A stretch of DNA of 5,467 nt from Candidatus Omnitrophota bacterium (GTDB lineage Bacteria; Omnitrophota; Gorgyraeia; Zapsychrales; Fredricksoniimonadaceae), in NCBI GenBank assembly GCA_016789035.1, contig JAEUSC010000121.1, positions 1 to 5,467 on the forward strand. Reading direction: 5' to 3'. The notes under the pieces are model-generated. The model searched no databases, was not told the origin of the DNA, and saw nothing but the letters and a program-made list of their open reading frames with translations. A program made the position numbers and the translations under genes. The first letter of the stretch is position 1. The number at the start of each line of letters is the position of its first letter. Of this stretch, positions 1 to 5,311 are shown one piece after another.

Positions 1-752
1 ATTGTATTGTTATGAACCAAGGCCACGTGCTTGTTGTGTAAAATACGGGAGAACACAATGTCACCACGGTTGAAATCAGGGATTTTTCCGAGTTCCCGTC
101 CGATGAGGTTTTTGTTTTCAATGACGATATTCATTCCGATGATGGGGCTGGCGTTTTCATGAGCATAGGCACGTTGTTCCCGGGGGATGTCGATCTTTTT
201 TACAGCCTTAAGAATCAGCATGGCAAAAATATTCCCCATGATGCCCATGGGATAGGCAACGGCGTACGCGATGGTGGAAAGGTTGATAGCCTGCACATTA
301 TACTGCAAGACTTCCTGGGCGGCACCCAGGCTTGGGGTATTGGTGACGGCCCCGGCCAGGACTCCGACGGTTGCGCCCATCGGAAGCCGTCCCACATGAT
401 AGGCAATGACAGCCAGGGTAATGCTTAAACCAATGATCGCCATGGCCAAAAGATTGAGTTTAAGGCCGTTGTGTTTGAGGTTTTCAAGAAAGCGCGGACC
501 CACCTGAACTCCGACAGTGTAAACAAAGAGAATAAGGCCAAAATCGCGCACAAATTCCAAGACGGCGGGAGTGATTTTAAGCCCCATCTGCGCCAGGAAA
601 ATTCCTGAAAACAATACGCCGGCCACACCAATGGAGACTTTGCCGAATTGCAGACGGCCTATGGTAAGGCCCAGGACCATGGTTAAGGCCAGGCCGATGA
701 GGTTAATGGCATTGGAAGATAAATTGAGTGAAGACAATAAATCAAGAATCAT
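1..752 (-). CDS. YidE/AspT-type (AAE family) membrane transporter, N-terminal half, cut by left window edge
   Basis: The minus strand is open from the ATG at 752 to the window edge, giving 250 residues without a stop; the C-terminus lies outside. The protein is very hydrophobic, with likely membrane spans near residues 15-32, 40-58, 68-85, 98-120, 125-140 and 160-182. The segments GLILFVYTVGVQVGP (72-86) and GAVTNTPSLGAA (134-145) match the conserved blocks of the Asp-Al_Ex domain (aspartate:alanine exchanger / YidE / YbjL family). From about residue 204 the chain becomes soluble and resembles the start of an RCK_C (TrkA_C) domain, the regulatory domain lying between the two membrane halves in this family. 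Full members are about 550 residues, so a little under half is seen. AAAGG lies 7 bases before the ATG. AspT exchanges aspartate and alanine; for YidE-like members the substrate is not known, so none is proposed. It is divergent from the TIR-like gene at 1008. Confidence 0.9.
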   Translation of the reverse strand, partial: MILDLLSSLNLSSNAINLIGLALTMVLGLTIGRLQFGKVSIGVAGVLFSGIFLAQMGLKITPAVLEFVRDFGLILFVYTVGVQVGPRFLENLKHNGLKLNLLAMAIIGLSITLAVIAYHVGRLPMGATVGVLAGAVTNTPSLGAAQEVLQYNVQAINLSTIAYAVAYPMGIMGNIFAMLILKAVKKIDIPREQRAYAHENASPIIGMNIVIENKNLIGRELGKIPDFNRGDIVFSRILHNKHVALVHNNT

Positions 753-831
753 GGCTAAGCCTTTGGTAAATTAAACATCCGACTGGTTTTTATGAGCGCT
801 TCCTGCAGACTTCAGTGAAATCCACCGCTTA

Positions 832-859
832 ATTCTAGATGCAATTTAATAAATAGCAA
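832..859 (-). promoter_or_regulatory. Candidate sigma70-type promoter for the transporter gene
   Basis: Read on the minus strand, a -35-like TTGCTA (854-859, 4 of 6 consensus) is followed after 16 bases by TAGAAT (832-837, 5 of 6). It would start transcription about 70 bases before the ATG at 752. The region is A+T-rich, so a chance match is possible. Confidence 0.4.
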
Positions 860-877
860 ATTTTCATCCAATTTAAT
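842..877. repeat. Two direct copies of CAATTTAAT
   Basis: The 9-mer occurs at 842-850 and 869-877, a 27-base period. One copy lies in the spacer of the proposed leftward promoter and the other just upstream of it, a layout that would suit an operator pair, but A+T-rich 9-mers can also recur by chance. Confidence 0.35.
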
Positions 878-889
878 GCCAATATTTGT

Positions 890-920
890 TTGGCCGGGGC
901 CACAGATAATGTGTTATAGT
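890..920 (+). promoter_or_regulatory. Candidate extended -10 promoter for the TIR-like gene
   Basis: TGTTATAGT at 912-920 is an extended -10 (TGn followed by TATAGT, 5 of 6). A weak -35, TTGGCC (890-895, 4 of 6), lies 19 bases upstream, longer than ideal, though extended -10 promoters tolerate a weak -35. It would give a leader of roughly 80 bases before the ATG at 1008. Confidence 0.35.
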
Positions 921-1007
921 TTGCTCACTGCTGGTCGCTGTATTACGACTCCGCAGGGCCGTACAAGGGAAAAGATTATCATAGGCCGTAACGCAAGGAG
1001 AAATGAA

Positions 1008-1481
1008 ATGGGTGCCGCAAAAACAAGTCGACAGGCGTTGGTTGTTCCAGGTCTCGATGTTGAAATGAGTACGAATGTTGTTAATACGCTTACCAAGTTA
1101 GGTTTTGATCCGGTGGTATTCGATGCGCAGGATAAAAATTCCCCTAAAGAATTAATCGAAGGTTTTGATAAATATGAAAATGCGGCATTGGCGGTTGTGA
1201 TTCTGGCTGATGACGAGGTCGGAACGCTTCGTCTGGAATTTCCCAAGAACGTCAAATTGCGTGCCAGACCGCAGGTGGTTTTCCTGGGCGGTTTTCTGTT
1301 AGGAAAATTTGGCAGTGATAAGGTTGTTTTTCTCTATCTTCCCCGTCAAAACTTTGAGTTTCCCTTTGAGATGGAAAAACTCTCCAGCATTCCATACGAT
1401 GATAAGAACCGTTGGCATTTTGATTTCCTCAAGGAGCTCAAGGCGCGCGGCTTTTCCGTGGATGCGAATCAGCTGATTTAA
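1008..1481 (+). CDS. TIR-like domain protein (Cap12/Pycsar TIR family), probably catalytically degenerate
   Basis: A 157-residue soluble protein consisting almost entirely of one TIR-like domain of the 'predicted nucleotide-binding, TIR-like' family (Pfam PF10137 as I recall it). The order fits: first strand ALVVPGLD (10-17), helix with LTKLGFDPVVF (28-38), EGFDKYENAALAVVILADDE (51-70), the RARxxVVFxxGFLLGKFG block (85-102), VVFLYLPR (106-113), a SIPYDD turn (127-132) and a C-terminal LKELKARGFSVD helix (141-152). Active members cleave NAD+ as effectors of CBASS/Pycsar anti-phage defence. The usual block reads R-Q-N-V-I-F-E-L-G; here it is R-P-Q-V-V-F-L-G-G, so the conserved Glu, thought to be catalytic, is Leu93. 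No cyclase or sensor gene is adjacent. AAGGAG (995-1000) lies 7 bases before the ATG at 1008 and fixes this start over the in-frame ATG at 876. The family is fairly sure; loss of activity is inference. Confidence 0.75.
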   Translation: MGAAKTSRQALVVPGLDVEMSTNVVNTLTKLGFDPVVFDAQDKNSPKELIEGFDKYENAALAVVILADDEVGTLRLEFPKNVKLRARPQVVFLGGFLLGKFGSDKVVFLYLPRQNFEFPFEMEKLSSIPYDDKNRWHFDFLKELKARGFSVDANQLI

Positions 1482-1558
1482 ACTGGCGTTGTTTCTACAC
1501 GTTTTCATCGCTGGGCTATTGGTCCAATTTCTTTACTTTCGAAGTTTATTAAACTGCC

Positions 1559-1648
1559 AGAGGTGACAAATCCATGCCGGGTTTGGAGACTTCCTGTTTA
1601 TTAAGTTTTATCGTCTGTGCGCAGTTTTGGGGGCCGTTCTTTTTGTGA
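1559..1648 (+). other. Strong RBS and ATG out of frame with the downstream membrane gene (24-codon ORF; likely frameshifted start)
   Basis: AGAGGTGA (1559-1566) lies 7 bases before the ATG at 1574, the best initiation signal in this area, but that frame reads only 24 codons and stops at 1646-1648. The frame of the membrane protein is open back to a TGA at 1564-1566 and encodes, from 1579, GFGDFLFIKFYRLCAVL leading into its first membrane span. Adding one base in CCGGG (1577-1581) would join the ATG to that frame as M-P-G-F-G-D-F-L. Either the sequence carries a one-base deletion here, or a short upstream ORF is coupled to an internal TTG start. Confidence 0.55.
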
Positions 1649-2280
1649 TCTTTGAATGGCCCAAGGGAGGCGTGCGGTCTCTGCTGATTGTCGTGCTGAT
1701 ACTGTTATGGCTTGGTGTCGTGCGGTTCAGACCTGCGATTCAAAATCGGTTTGCCTTTACGAAAATAGCCGGGACCGTTTTTTGTATTTTTGCCGGATGG
1801 GCGGTCGGCATGGTGATTGAATTGAGCATCACAGGTCCGGGGGGTGAGCCGGGTGGTTTTGCGCATCCATCGTCGACGTCGTTTTTAGTGGCCCAGGGAT
1901 ATTATTGGACCTTTCCCATGATTGCATTGGCGTTAGTCCGATGGTTTCAATTCTCCTACTGGGAAGTGTTTTTTGCGGCCGGCCTGGTGTGTATTTTAGA
2001 AATGGTTCAGATTGGTGTTTTCCATATGCTCCTCTCATGGTGGGCTTTTGCATTTCCTTTTGTGCTCGCATTTTACGTAGCCGTATACGGGGTCATGATC
2101 GCCATTCCGCTTTTATTTGTGGATGAGTGCACATTCTGGCTCCCGGGTGTCCGGACCCAATCGCGTTTCAAAACGTTTGTGATCACATTTTTGATTTTAG
2201 GTATGGGCAACTGGTGTATTTATGGCGTCTGGACGCAGATTCTCAAATTCCTGAAAGTGGATTTGTCTGGATTGGCGTAA
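1627..2280 (+). CDS. Unrecognised polytopic inner-membrane protein, 5' end uncertain
   Basis: I do not recognise this family. From the TTG at 1627 the frame gives 217 residues with spans near 1-9 (only the end of a longer span beginning upstream), 17-34, 46-66, 91-107, 112-134, 138-165 (possibly two) and 182-203. A polar loop at 68-90, rich in Gly and Pro, carries GPGGEPGGFAHPSSTSF; the start of the next span is aromatic (GYYWTFP). No transport or catalytic motif is evident. The TTG has no clear ribosome binding site and sits inside the first span, so the true start is probably upstream: a strong site serves an ATG at 1574 one base out of frame, and the coding frame is open from 1567. Corrected, the protein would have about 235 residues with seven or eight spans. 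It follows the TIR-like gene in the same direction by about 90-150 bases with no obvious terminator between, so they may share a transcript. Confidence 0.65.
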   Translation: MGAVLFVIFEWPKGGVRSLLIVVLILLWLGVVRFRPAIQNRFAFTKIAGTVFCIFAGWAVGMVIELSITGPGGEPGGFAHPSSTSFLVAQGYYWTFPMIALALVRWFQFSYWEVFFAAGLVCILEMVQIGVFHMLLSWWAFAFPFVLAFYVAVYGVMIAIPLLFVDECTFWLPGVRTQSRFKTFVITFLILGMGNWCIYGVWTQILKFLKVDLSGLA

Positions 2281-2285
2281 TGAAA

Positions 2286-2309
2286 GAAACGCCCATAACG
2301 CGGTGTTTC
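2286..2309 (+). other. Hairpin just after the membrane protein gene
   Basis: GAAACGCC (2286-2293) pairs with GGTGTTTC (2302-2309) through 8 pairs including one G-T, with an 8-base loop, starting 5 bases after the stop codon. No T-run follows directly (CATTCAGCATC), so it is at best a weak or Rho-assisted terminator, or a 3'-end stabiliser. Confidence 0.4.
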
Positions 2310-2320
2310 CATTCAGCATC

Positions 2321-2351
2321 TTGACAAATTTTTTGGGATTTGATAAATAAT
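2321..2351 (+). promoter_or_regulatory. Promoter for hsp20, consensus -35
   Basis: A perfect -35 TTGACA (2321-2326) is followed by an A+T-rich stretch with several possible -10 elements: GATAAA (2342-2347, spacer 15), TAAATA (2344-2349, spacer 17) and AATAAT (2346-2351, spacer 19). Transcription would start near 2352-2358, giving a leader of only about 20-25 bases. No heat-shock sigma32 -10 (CCCCAT-type) is present, so expression looks housekeeping-type despite the Hsp20 product. Confidence 0.55.
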
Positions 2352-2363
2352 TTTTATGCAAAA

Positions 2364-2371
2364 AAAGGAGG
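2364..2371 (+). promoter_or_regulatory. Strong ribosome binding site of hsp20
   Basis: AAAGGAGG is nearly full consensus and ends 5 bases before the ATG at 2377. It decides against the in-frame ATG at 2356. I see no pairing partner in the short leader that would make a ROSE- or fourU-type RNA thermometer. Confidence 0.75.
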
Positions 2372-2376
2372 TTCTT

Positions 2377-2991
2377 ATGAAAATATCTCATTTGTCCAAG
2401 ACATTTCAAGCGTTGTTGGCTGTAGTGTTGTTTTCAAGCGGACCGCTTTATGCCGCGGACCCCGAACCCGATGTTGCGGCGTTAAATCAGAAGATTGAAG
2501 CGTTGCAAAGACGGGTTGATCAGCTGGAAGCTGAAAAGAAAAATGCCTGGGGAGCGGGATCTGTGCACGGTCTTCAAGGATCCCCACAATGGGATCCTTT
2601 CGAGCAGATGAATCAAATGCAGCAAGAAATGGACCAGATGTTTCAAAATTCCTTTGGGCAGCCGGGGGCCCGTCCGGGAGTCTTCAGTGGCGATTTGAGT
2701 TTCGGTCAGGACTTCGATTTCAAAGAAACCAAGGATGGTTATCAATATACTTTTGACATGACGGGATTGGATAAAGATAAGGTGGATATCCAGATCAATG
2801 CGCAGTCCATCACGCTCAAAGGGGAACAGTCCAGAAAAAATGACGTTCAGGGGCCTAATCAGCGGGTGAGTTCCCAAAGCTTCGGGACATTTCTTAAAAC
2901 CATCCCCATTCCTAATGATGCGGATGTGGCCAAAGTCAAGACGGAGAAAGTCAACGATTCGTTGATTATCCATATTCCTAAAAAATCCTGA
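2377..2991 (+). CDS. Exported small heat-shock protein (Hsp20/alpha-crystallin family)
   Basis: A 204-residue ATP-independent holdase-type chaperone predicted to act outside the cytoplasm. Residues 1-26 form a signal peptide (basic start, hydrophobic core QALLAVVLFSS, cleavage after LYA). A short coiled coil follows (about 34-55, ALNQKIEALQRRVDQLEAEKK). Residues 73-90 resemble the DPF...EMDxMF segment preceding many Hsp20 domains, with Met at 78, 81, 85 and 88. The alpha-crystallin domain spans about 112-202: FKETKDGYQYTFDMTGLDKDKV, ITLKGEQ, FLKTIPIPNDAD and the final DSLIIHIPKKS, equivalent to the usual G-x-L-x-I/V-x-I/V-P-K motif with Asp in place of Gly. AAAGGAGG (2364-2371), 5 bases before the ATG at 2377, selects this start; an in-frame ATG at 2356 lies upstream of that site. 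The gene has its own promoter and a strong hairpin behind it, so it is probably monocistronic. Most Hsp20 proteins are cytoplasmic, so the export signal is unusual. Confidence 0.9.
   Translation: MKISHLSKTFQALLAVVLFSSGPLYAADPEPDVAALNQKIEALQRRVDQLEAEKKNAWGAGSVHGLQGSPQWDPFEQMNQMQQEMDQMFQNSFGQPGARPGVFSGDLSFGQDFDFKETKDGYQYTFDMTGLDKDKVDIQINAQSITLKGEQSRKNDVQGPNQRVSSQSFGTFLKTIPIPNDADVAKVKTEKVNDSLIIHIPKKS
2576..2599. repeat. Perfect 9-bp inverted repeat inside hsp20
   Basis: AAGGATCCC (2576-2584) and GGGATCCTT (2591-2599) are exact reverse complements around a 6-base loop (CACAAT). It lies in the coding region for the linker at residues 67-75, between the coiled coil and the Met-rich helix, and would form a stable mRNA hairpin. 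Confidence 0.6.
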
Positions 2992-3003
2992 GTCTTGCGA
3001 GTA

Positions 3004-3063
3004 TTACGGCCGATCATACTTGTTCGGGGGTTGAATAAAGGATGATTGGCCGTAAATTCTTTT
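3004..3063 (+). terminator. Long hairpin after hsp20, probable Rho-independent terminator
   Basis: The arm at 3004-3017 (TTACGGCCGATCAT) pairs with 3042-3055 (ATGATTGGCCGTAA) over 14 pairs with one G-T wobble. Inside it TTGTTC (3020-3025) can pair with GAATAA (3033-3038) around a GGGGGTT loop. A moderately T-rich tail (ATTCTTTTAT) follows on the plus strand and none on the minus side, so it most likely ends hsp20 transcription. The tail is weaker and the stem longer than in a classic terminator, so a repeat element or other structured RNA is possible. Confidence 0.6.
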
Positions 3064-3121
3064 ATCCCCCTCACAATGAAGGTTAAACCGTTGTAAATCC
3101 AGGATATTTCCAAGGCGTCTG

Positions 3122-3150
3122 TTGTCTCATCCCGGATTTTGTAGTACCAT
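3122..3150 (+). promoter_or_regulatory. Weak candidate promoter for the ABC transporter genes
   Basis: TTGTCT (3122-3127, 4 of 6) and TACCAT (3145-3150, 4 of 6) are 17 bases apart. If used, the transcript would start within a few bases of the ATG at 3160, giving a nearly leaderless mRNA, which would suit the poor ribosome binding site there. This is the best pair I find in 3056-3160, but both boxes are weak. Confidence 0.2.
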
Positions 3151-3159
3151 GGCCGAGTT

Positions 3160-4080
3160 ATGAATATTCTTTGCGTCCAAAATCTTTGCAAGACTTACGC
3201 CAGCGGCTTTGGTGCCTTAAAAAATGTCAGCCTCGACATCCACCAAGGCGAGATCTTTGCCCTGCTGGGCCCCAACGGTGCGGGCAAGACAACACTGATC
3301 AATACCGTCTGCGGGATTGTGAAACCCTCATCCGGTCAGGTGTCTGTTGGAGGCCATGACATCATTAAAGACTATCGCCGCACCCGTGAAATGATCGGCC
3401 TTGTTCCTCAGGAATTATCGACGGACGCTTTTGAAACCGTTTGGGACACGGTCAACTTCAGTCGGGGGGTATTTGGAAGGGCGCCCAACCGGGAATATCT
3501 TGAGAAAATTTTGAAAGAATTATCACTTTGGGATAAACGCAGCAGTAAAATTATGACGCTTTCCGGCGGGATGAAGCGTCGGGTGATGATTGCCAAGGCG
3601 TTGTCGCATGAGCCGCAGGTGTTGTTTTTGGATGAGCCGACGGCCGGCGTTGACGTTGAGCTTCGCCGCAACATGTGGGAGCAGGTCCGCCGGTTGAAAA
3701 ATGCGGGGGTGACTATCATTTTAACAACCCATTATATTGATGAAGCAGAGGAAATGGCCGACCGGATCGGTGTGATTAACAAAGGCGAGATCATTGTCAC
3801 GGAAAAAAAGACAGACCTTATGAAAAAATTGGGCCGTAAGCAGCTCATTCTGGACCTCAAAGACGTTCTAAAAACGGTACCGCAACAACTGGGCCGATGG
3901 GCCTTGACGTTAAACAGTGACGGCACGCAGTTGATTTATACTTATGATTCGTTGAAGGAAGACAACGGCATTGCGCGCTTGCTGGCCGATTTGTCCAATG
4001 CCGGTATCAGTTACCGGGACATTCACACCAACCAGAGTTCCCTTGAAGAAATCTTTATCCAGCTGGTGCACGCCAAATGA
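3160..4080 (+). CDS. yadG: ABC-2 type exporter ATP-binding protein, YadG-like
   Basis: A 306-residue cytoplasmic ATPase driving the permease encoded next. All nucleotide-binding motifs are intact: Walker [10 protein letters not shown] (37-45), Q-loop LVPQE with Gln84, signature LSGGMKRR (134-141), Walker B VLFLDEP (154-160) with Glu159, D-loop AGVD (162-165) and the switch His191 in [11 protein letters not shown]. Length and sequence closely follow E. coli YadG (308 residues as I recall it), including [16 protein letters not shown] and a C-terminal region ending [10 protein letters not shown]; the DrrA/CcmA-type multidrug ATPases are more distant relatives. The substrate is not known. The ATG at 3160 is the only in-frame ATG after a stop at 3142-3144; its ribosome binding site is poor (GAG 2 bases upstream). 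The stop codon overlaps the permease start (ATGA, 4077-4080), implying translational coupling. Confidence 0.93.
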   Translation: MNILCVQNLCKTYASGFGALKNVSLDIHQGEIFALLGPNGAGKTTLINTVCGIVKPSSGQVSVGGHDIIKDYRRTREMIGLVPQELSTDAFETVWDTVNFSRGVFGRAPNREYLEKILKELSLWDKRSSKIMTLSGGMKRRVMIAKALSHEPQVLFLDEPTAGVDVELRRNMWEQVRRLKNAGVTIILTTHYIDEAEEMADRIGVINKGEIIVTEKKTDLMKKLGRKQLILDLKDVLKTVPQQLGRWALTLNSDGTQLIYTYDSLKEDNGIARLLADLSNAGISYRDIHTNQSSLEEIFIQLVHAK

Positions 4081-4838
4081 ACACATATGCCGTCATGTCC
4101 ATTTATCATTTTGAAATGGCCCGTTTTTTCCGGACGCTGGGCCAGAGCATTGCCTCACCCGTTATTTCCACATCCTTGTATTTTATTGTCTTTGGGTCAG
4201 CCATTGGTTCCCGGATTACTGAAATTGACGGCATTACCTACGGGCAGTTTATTGTGCCAGGGCTCATCATGCTTTCTGTTTTGCAGGAAAGCATTTCCAA
4301 TGCCTCGTTTGGAATATATTTCCCGAAATACAACGGGACAATTTACGAGATTCTTTCTGCACCGGTCTCTGCGCTTGAAATCCTATTGGGATATGTGGGT
4401 GCCGCCGCAACCAAGTCGGTCATATTAGGGCTGTTGATTTTGGCTACGGCTGCCTGTTTAGTTCCTTTGCAGATCAAGCATCCGTTTTTGATGTTTTTCT
4501 TTTTGGTACTGATGGCGGTGACTTTTAGCGCCTTTGGATTTATCATCGGCGTCTGGGCCGATGGTTTTGAAAAATTGCAGATCATTCCCCTTTTGATTGT
4601 CACTCCGCTTATTTTCTTGGGAGGGAGTTTTTATTCCATTTCCATGCTGCCCCCGGTCTGGCAGAAGGTTTCACTTTTTAATCCTGTAGTTTATTTAATC
4701 AGCGGTTTTCGTTGGAGCTTTTACGAGCATTCTGATGTGACATTGGCGATCAGTACTGCGATGGTTTTCTTCTTTTTATTTGTCTGCGTCTTTACGGTCC
4801 AATGGATGTTATCTACGGGCTACCGTTTAAAGAATTGA
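4077..4838 (+). CDS. yadH: ABC-2 type exporter permease, YadH-like
   Basis: A 253-residue inner-membrane permease of the ABC2_membrane family, partner of the preceding ATPase; E. coli YadH is about 256 residues. Likely membrane spans lie near 22-42, 57-77, 103-128, 136-160, 167-185 and 225-245, the usual six. Family hallmarks are [15 protein letters not shown] (33-47), [12 protein letters not shown] (57-68), and the long C-terminal signature [15 protein letters not shown] (181-195) followed by [14 protein letters not shown] (202-215). The start overlaps the ATPase stop by 4 bases, and no separate ribosome binding site is needed. The pair is presumed to work as a dimer of ATPases with a dimer of permeases exporting an unknown hydrophobic or glycan-like compound; the substrate is inference only. 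Nothing is truncated or unusual. Confidence 0.93.
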   Translation: MNTYAVMSIYHFEMARFFRTLGQSIASPVISTSLYFIVFGSAIGSRITEIDGITYGQFIVPGLIMLSVLQESISNASFGIYFPKYNGTIYEILSAPVSALEILLGYVGAAATKSVILGLLILATAACLVPLQIKHPFLMFFFLVLMAVTFSAFGFIIGVWADGFEKLQIIPLLIVTPLIFLGGSFYSISMLPPVWQKVSLFNPVVYLISGFRWSFYEHSDVTLAISTAMVFFFLFVCVFTVQWMLSTGYRLKN

Positions 4839-4856
4839 TGCGAATCACACGATTAG

Positions 4857-4862
4857 AAAGGA
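4857..4862 (+). promoter_or_regulatory. Ribosome binding site that decides the VOC start
   Basis: AAAGGA directly abuts the ATG at 4863 but lies 6 bases before the ATG at 4869. Normal spacing therefore favours 4869, giving a protein two residues shorter. Confidence 0.6.
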
Positions 4863-4868
4863 ATGTCT

Positions 4869-5294
4869 ATGCACTCCATCAACCCTTATATAAATTTTAA
4901 TGGCAACTGCGAAGAGGCGTTTAATTTCTACAAAAAGGTTTTTGGTCGTGAATTCTTGAGCATTTCGCGATTTAAGGATGCTCCTGCAGGAGCATCTCCA
5001 GTTTCTAAGGACCAGGGTGATTTGATTCTTCATGTGGCCTTGCCGCTTGGCAAGTCCAACATCTTGATGGGGAGTGACTGCCCTGGCGAATGGGGTAAGG
5101 TCAGTGCTGGGACAAACATGCACATTTCGCTGCATCCCGAAACTGAAAAAGAGGCGGAAACCATTTTTCATGCGCTTTCGGTGGGCGGTAAGGTGTCGGT
5201 CCCGCTTCAGAAAATGTTTTGGAATGCCTATTTTGGGATGGTGACGGATCCATTCGGCGTCCAATGGATGGTCAATTACGATTATGGAAAATAA
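4869..5294 (+). CDS. VOC family protein, PhnB-like (glyoxalase/bleomycin-resistance fold)
   Basis: A 141-residue soluble protein of the vicinal oxygen chelate superfamily, PhnB/'3-demethylubiquinone methyltransferase-like' branch. The first paired beta-alpha-beta module shows INPYINFNGNCEEAFNFYKKVFG (4-26), and the C-terminal module ends with QKMFWNAYFGMVTDPFGVQWMVNY (114-137), whose FW...G...DPFG.xW pattern is typical of the family. E. coli PhnB is of similar length (about 147). The family includes metal-dependent enzymes and antibiotic-binding proteins, but most PhnB-like members have no known reaction and none is assigned here. It starts 30 bases after the permease gene and ends 17 bases before the SRPBCC gene, so the four are likely one operon. 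The ATG at 4863 is a possible alternative start (adds Met-Ser). A perfect 20-bp palindrome lies in its coding sequence at 4977-4996. Confidence 0.88.
   Translation: MHSINPYINFNGNCEEAFNFYKKVFGREFLSISRFKDAPAGASPVSKDQGDLILHVALPLGKSNILMGSDCPGEWGKVSAGTNMHISLHPETEKEAETIFHALSVGGKVSVPLQKMFWNAYFGMVTDPFGVQWMVNYDYGK
4977..4996. repeat. Perfect 20-bp palindrome inside the VOC gene
   Basis: GATGCTCCTG (4977-4986) is followed directly by its exact reverse complement CAGGAGCATC (4987-4996), with no spacer. It encodes the DAPAGAS loop (residues 37-43). A perfect 20-bp palindrome is not expected by chance in a window of this size. Confidence 0.7.
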
Positions 5295-5311
5295 AAGAGA
5301 GGATTTTGATC

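Larger units (their letters stand above)
753..1007. other. Divergent intergenic region
   Basis: This 255-base region separates the minus-strand transporter from the plus-strand TIR-like gene. It holds a candidate promoter for each direction, two copies of the 9-mer CAATTTAAT, and a short inverted repeat TGGCC-GG-GGCCA (891-902) lying between the proposed -35 and -10 of the rightward promoter. An open frame starts at 876 and runs into the TIR-like gene, but its first 44 codons have no ribosome binding site or recognisable domain and I do not take them as coding. Confidence 0.6.

Noticed and set aside
159..428. Plus-strand open frame opposite the transporter gene
   Set aside because: The minus strand here reads as a well-conserved membrane transporter; the plus frame has no recognisable content.
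876..1007. N-terminal extension of the TIR-like protein from an ATG at 876
   Set aside because: It has no ribosome binding site, no domain resemblance and covers the candidate promoter, while AAGGAG at 995-1000 clearly serves the ATG at 1008.
1518..1528. ATTGGTCCAAT palindrome and TTAAACTG direct repeat (1478-1485, 1549-1556) between the TIR-like and membrane genes
   Set aside because: They are short, not placed at a recognisable promoter, have no T-run for a terminator, and are within what chance would give.
2356..2376. Earlier in-frame ATG for hsp20 at 2356
   Set aside because: It lies upstream of the strong AAAGGAGG site, has no site of its own, and would put extra residues ahead of a normal signal peptide.
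2352..2379. RNA thermometer in the hsp20 leader
   Set aside because: The leader is only about 20-25 bases and contains no segment able to pair well with the AAAGGAGG site.
2482..2973. 163-codon minus-strand open frame across hsp20
   Set aside because: It is the reverse shadow of a gene with a signal peptide, strong ribosome binding site and alpha-crystallin domain; the reverse product shows no motif.
3004..3055. Integron attC site or mobile palindromic element
   Set aside because: The hairpin lacks the attC core pattern, there is no integrase or target-site duplication, and its position and tail fit a terminator better.
4845..5264. 139-codon minus-strand open frame across the VOC gene
   Set aside because: The plus-strand VOC product is recognisable and well initiated, and the reverse frame is not.
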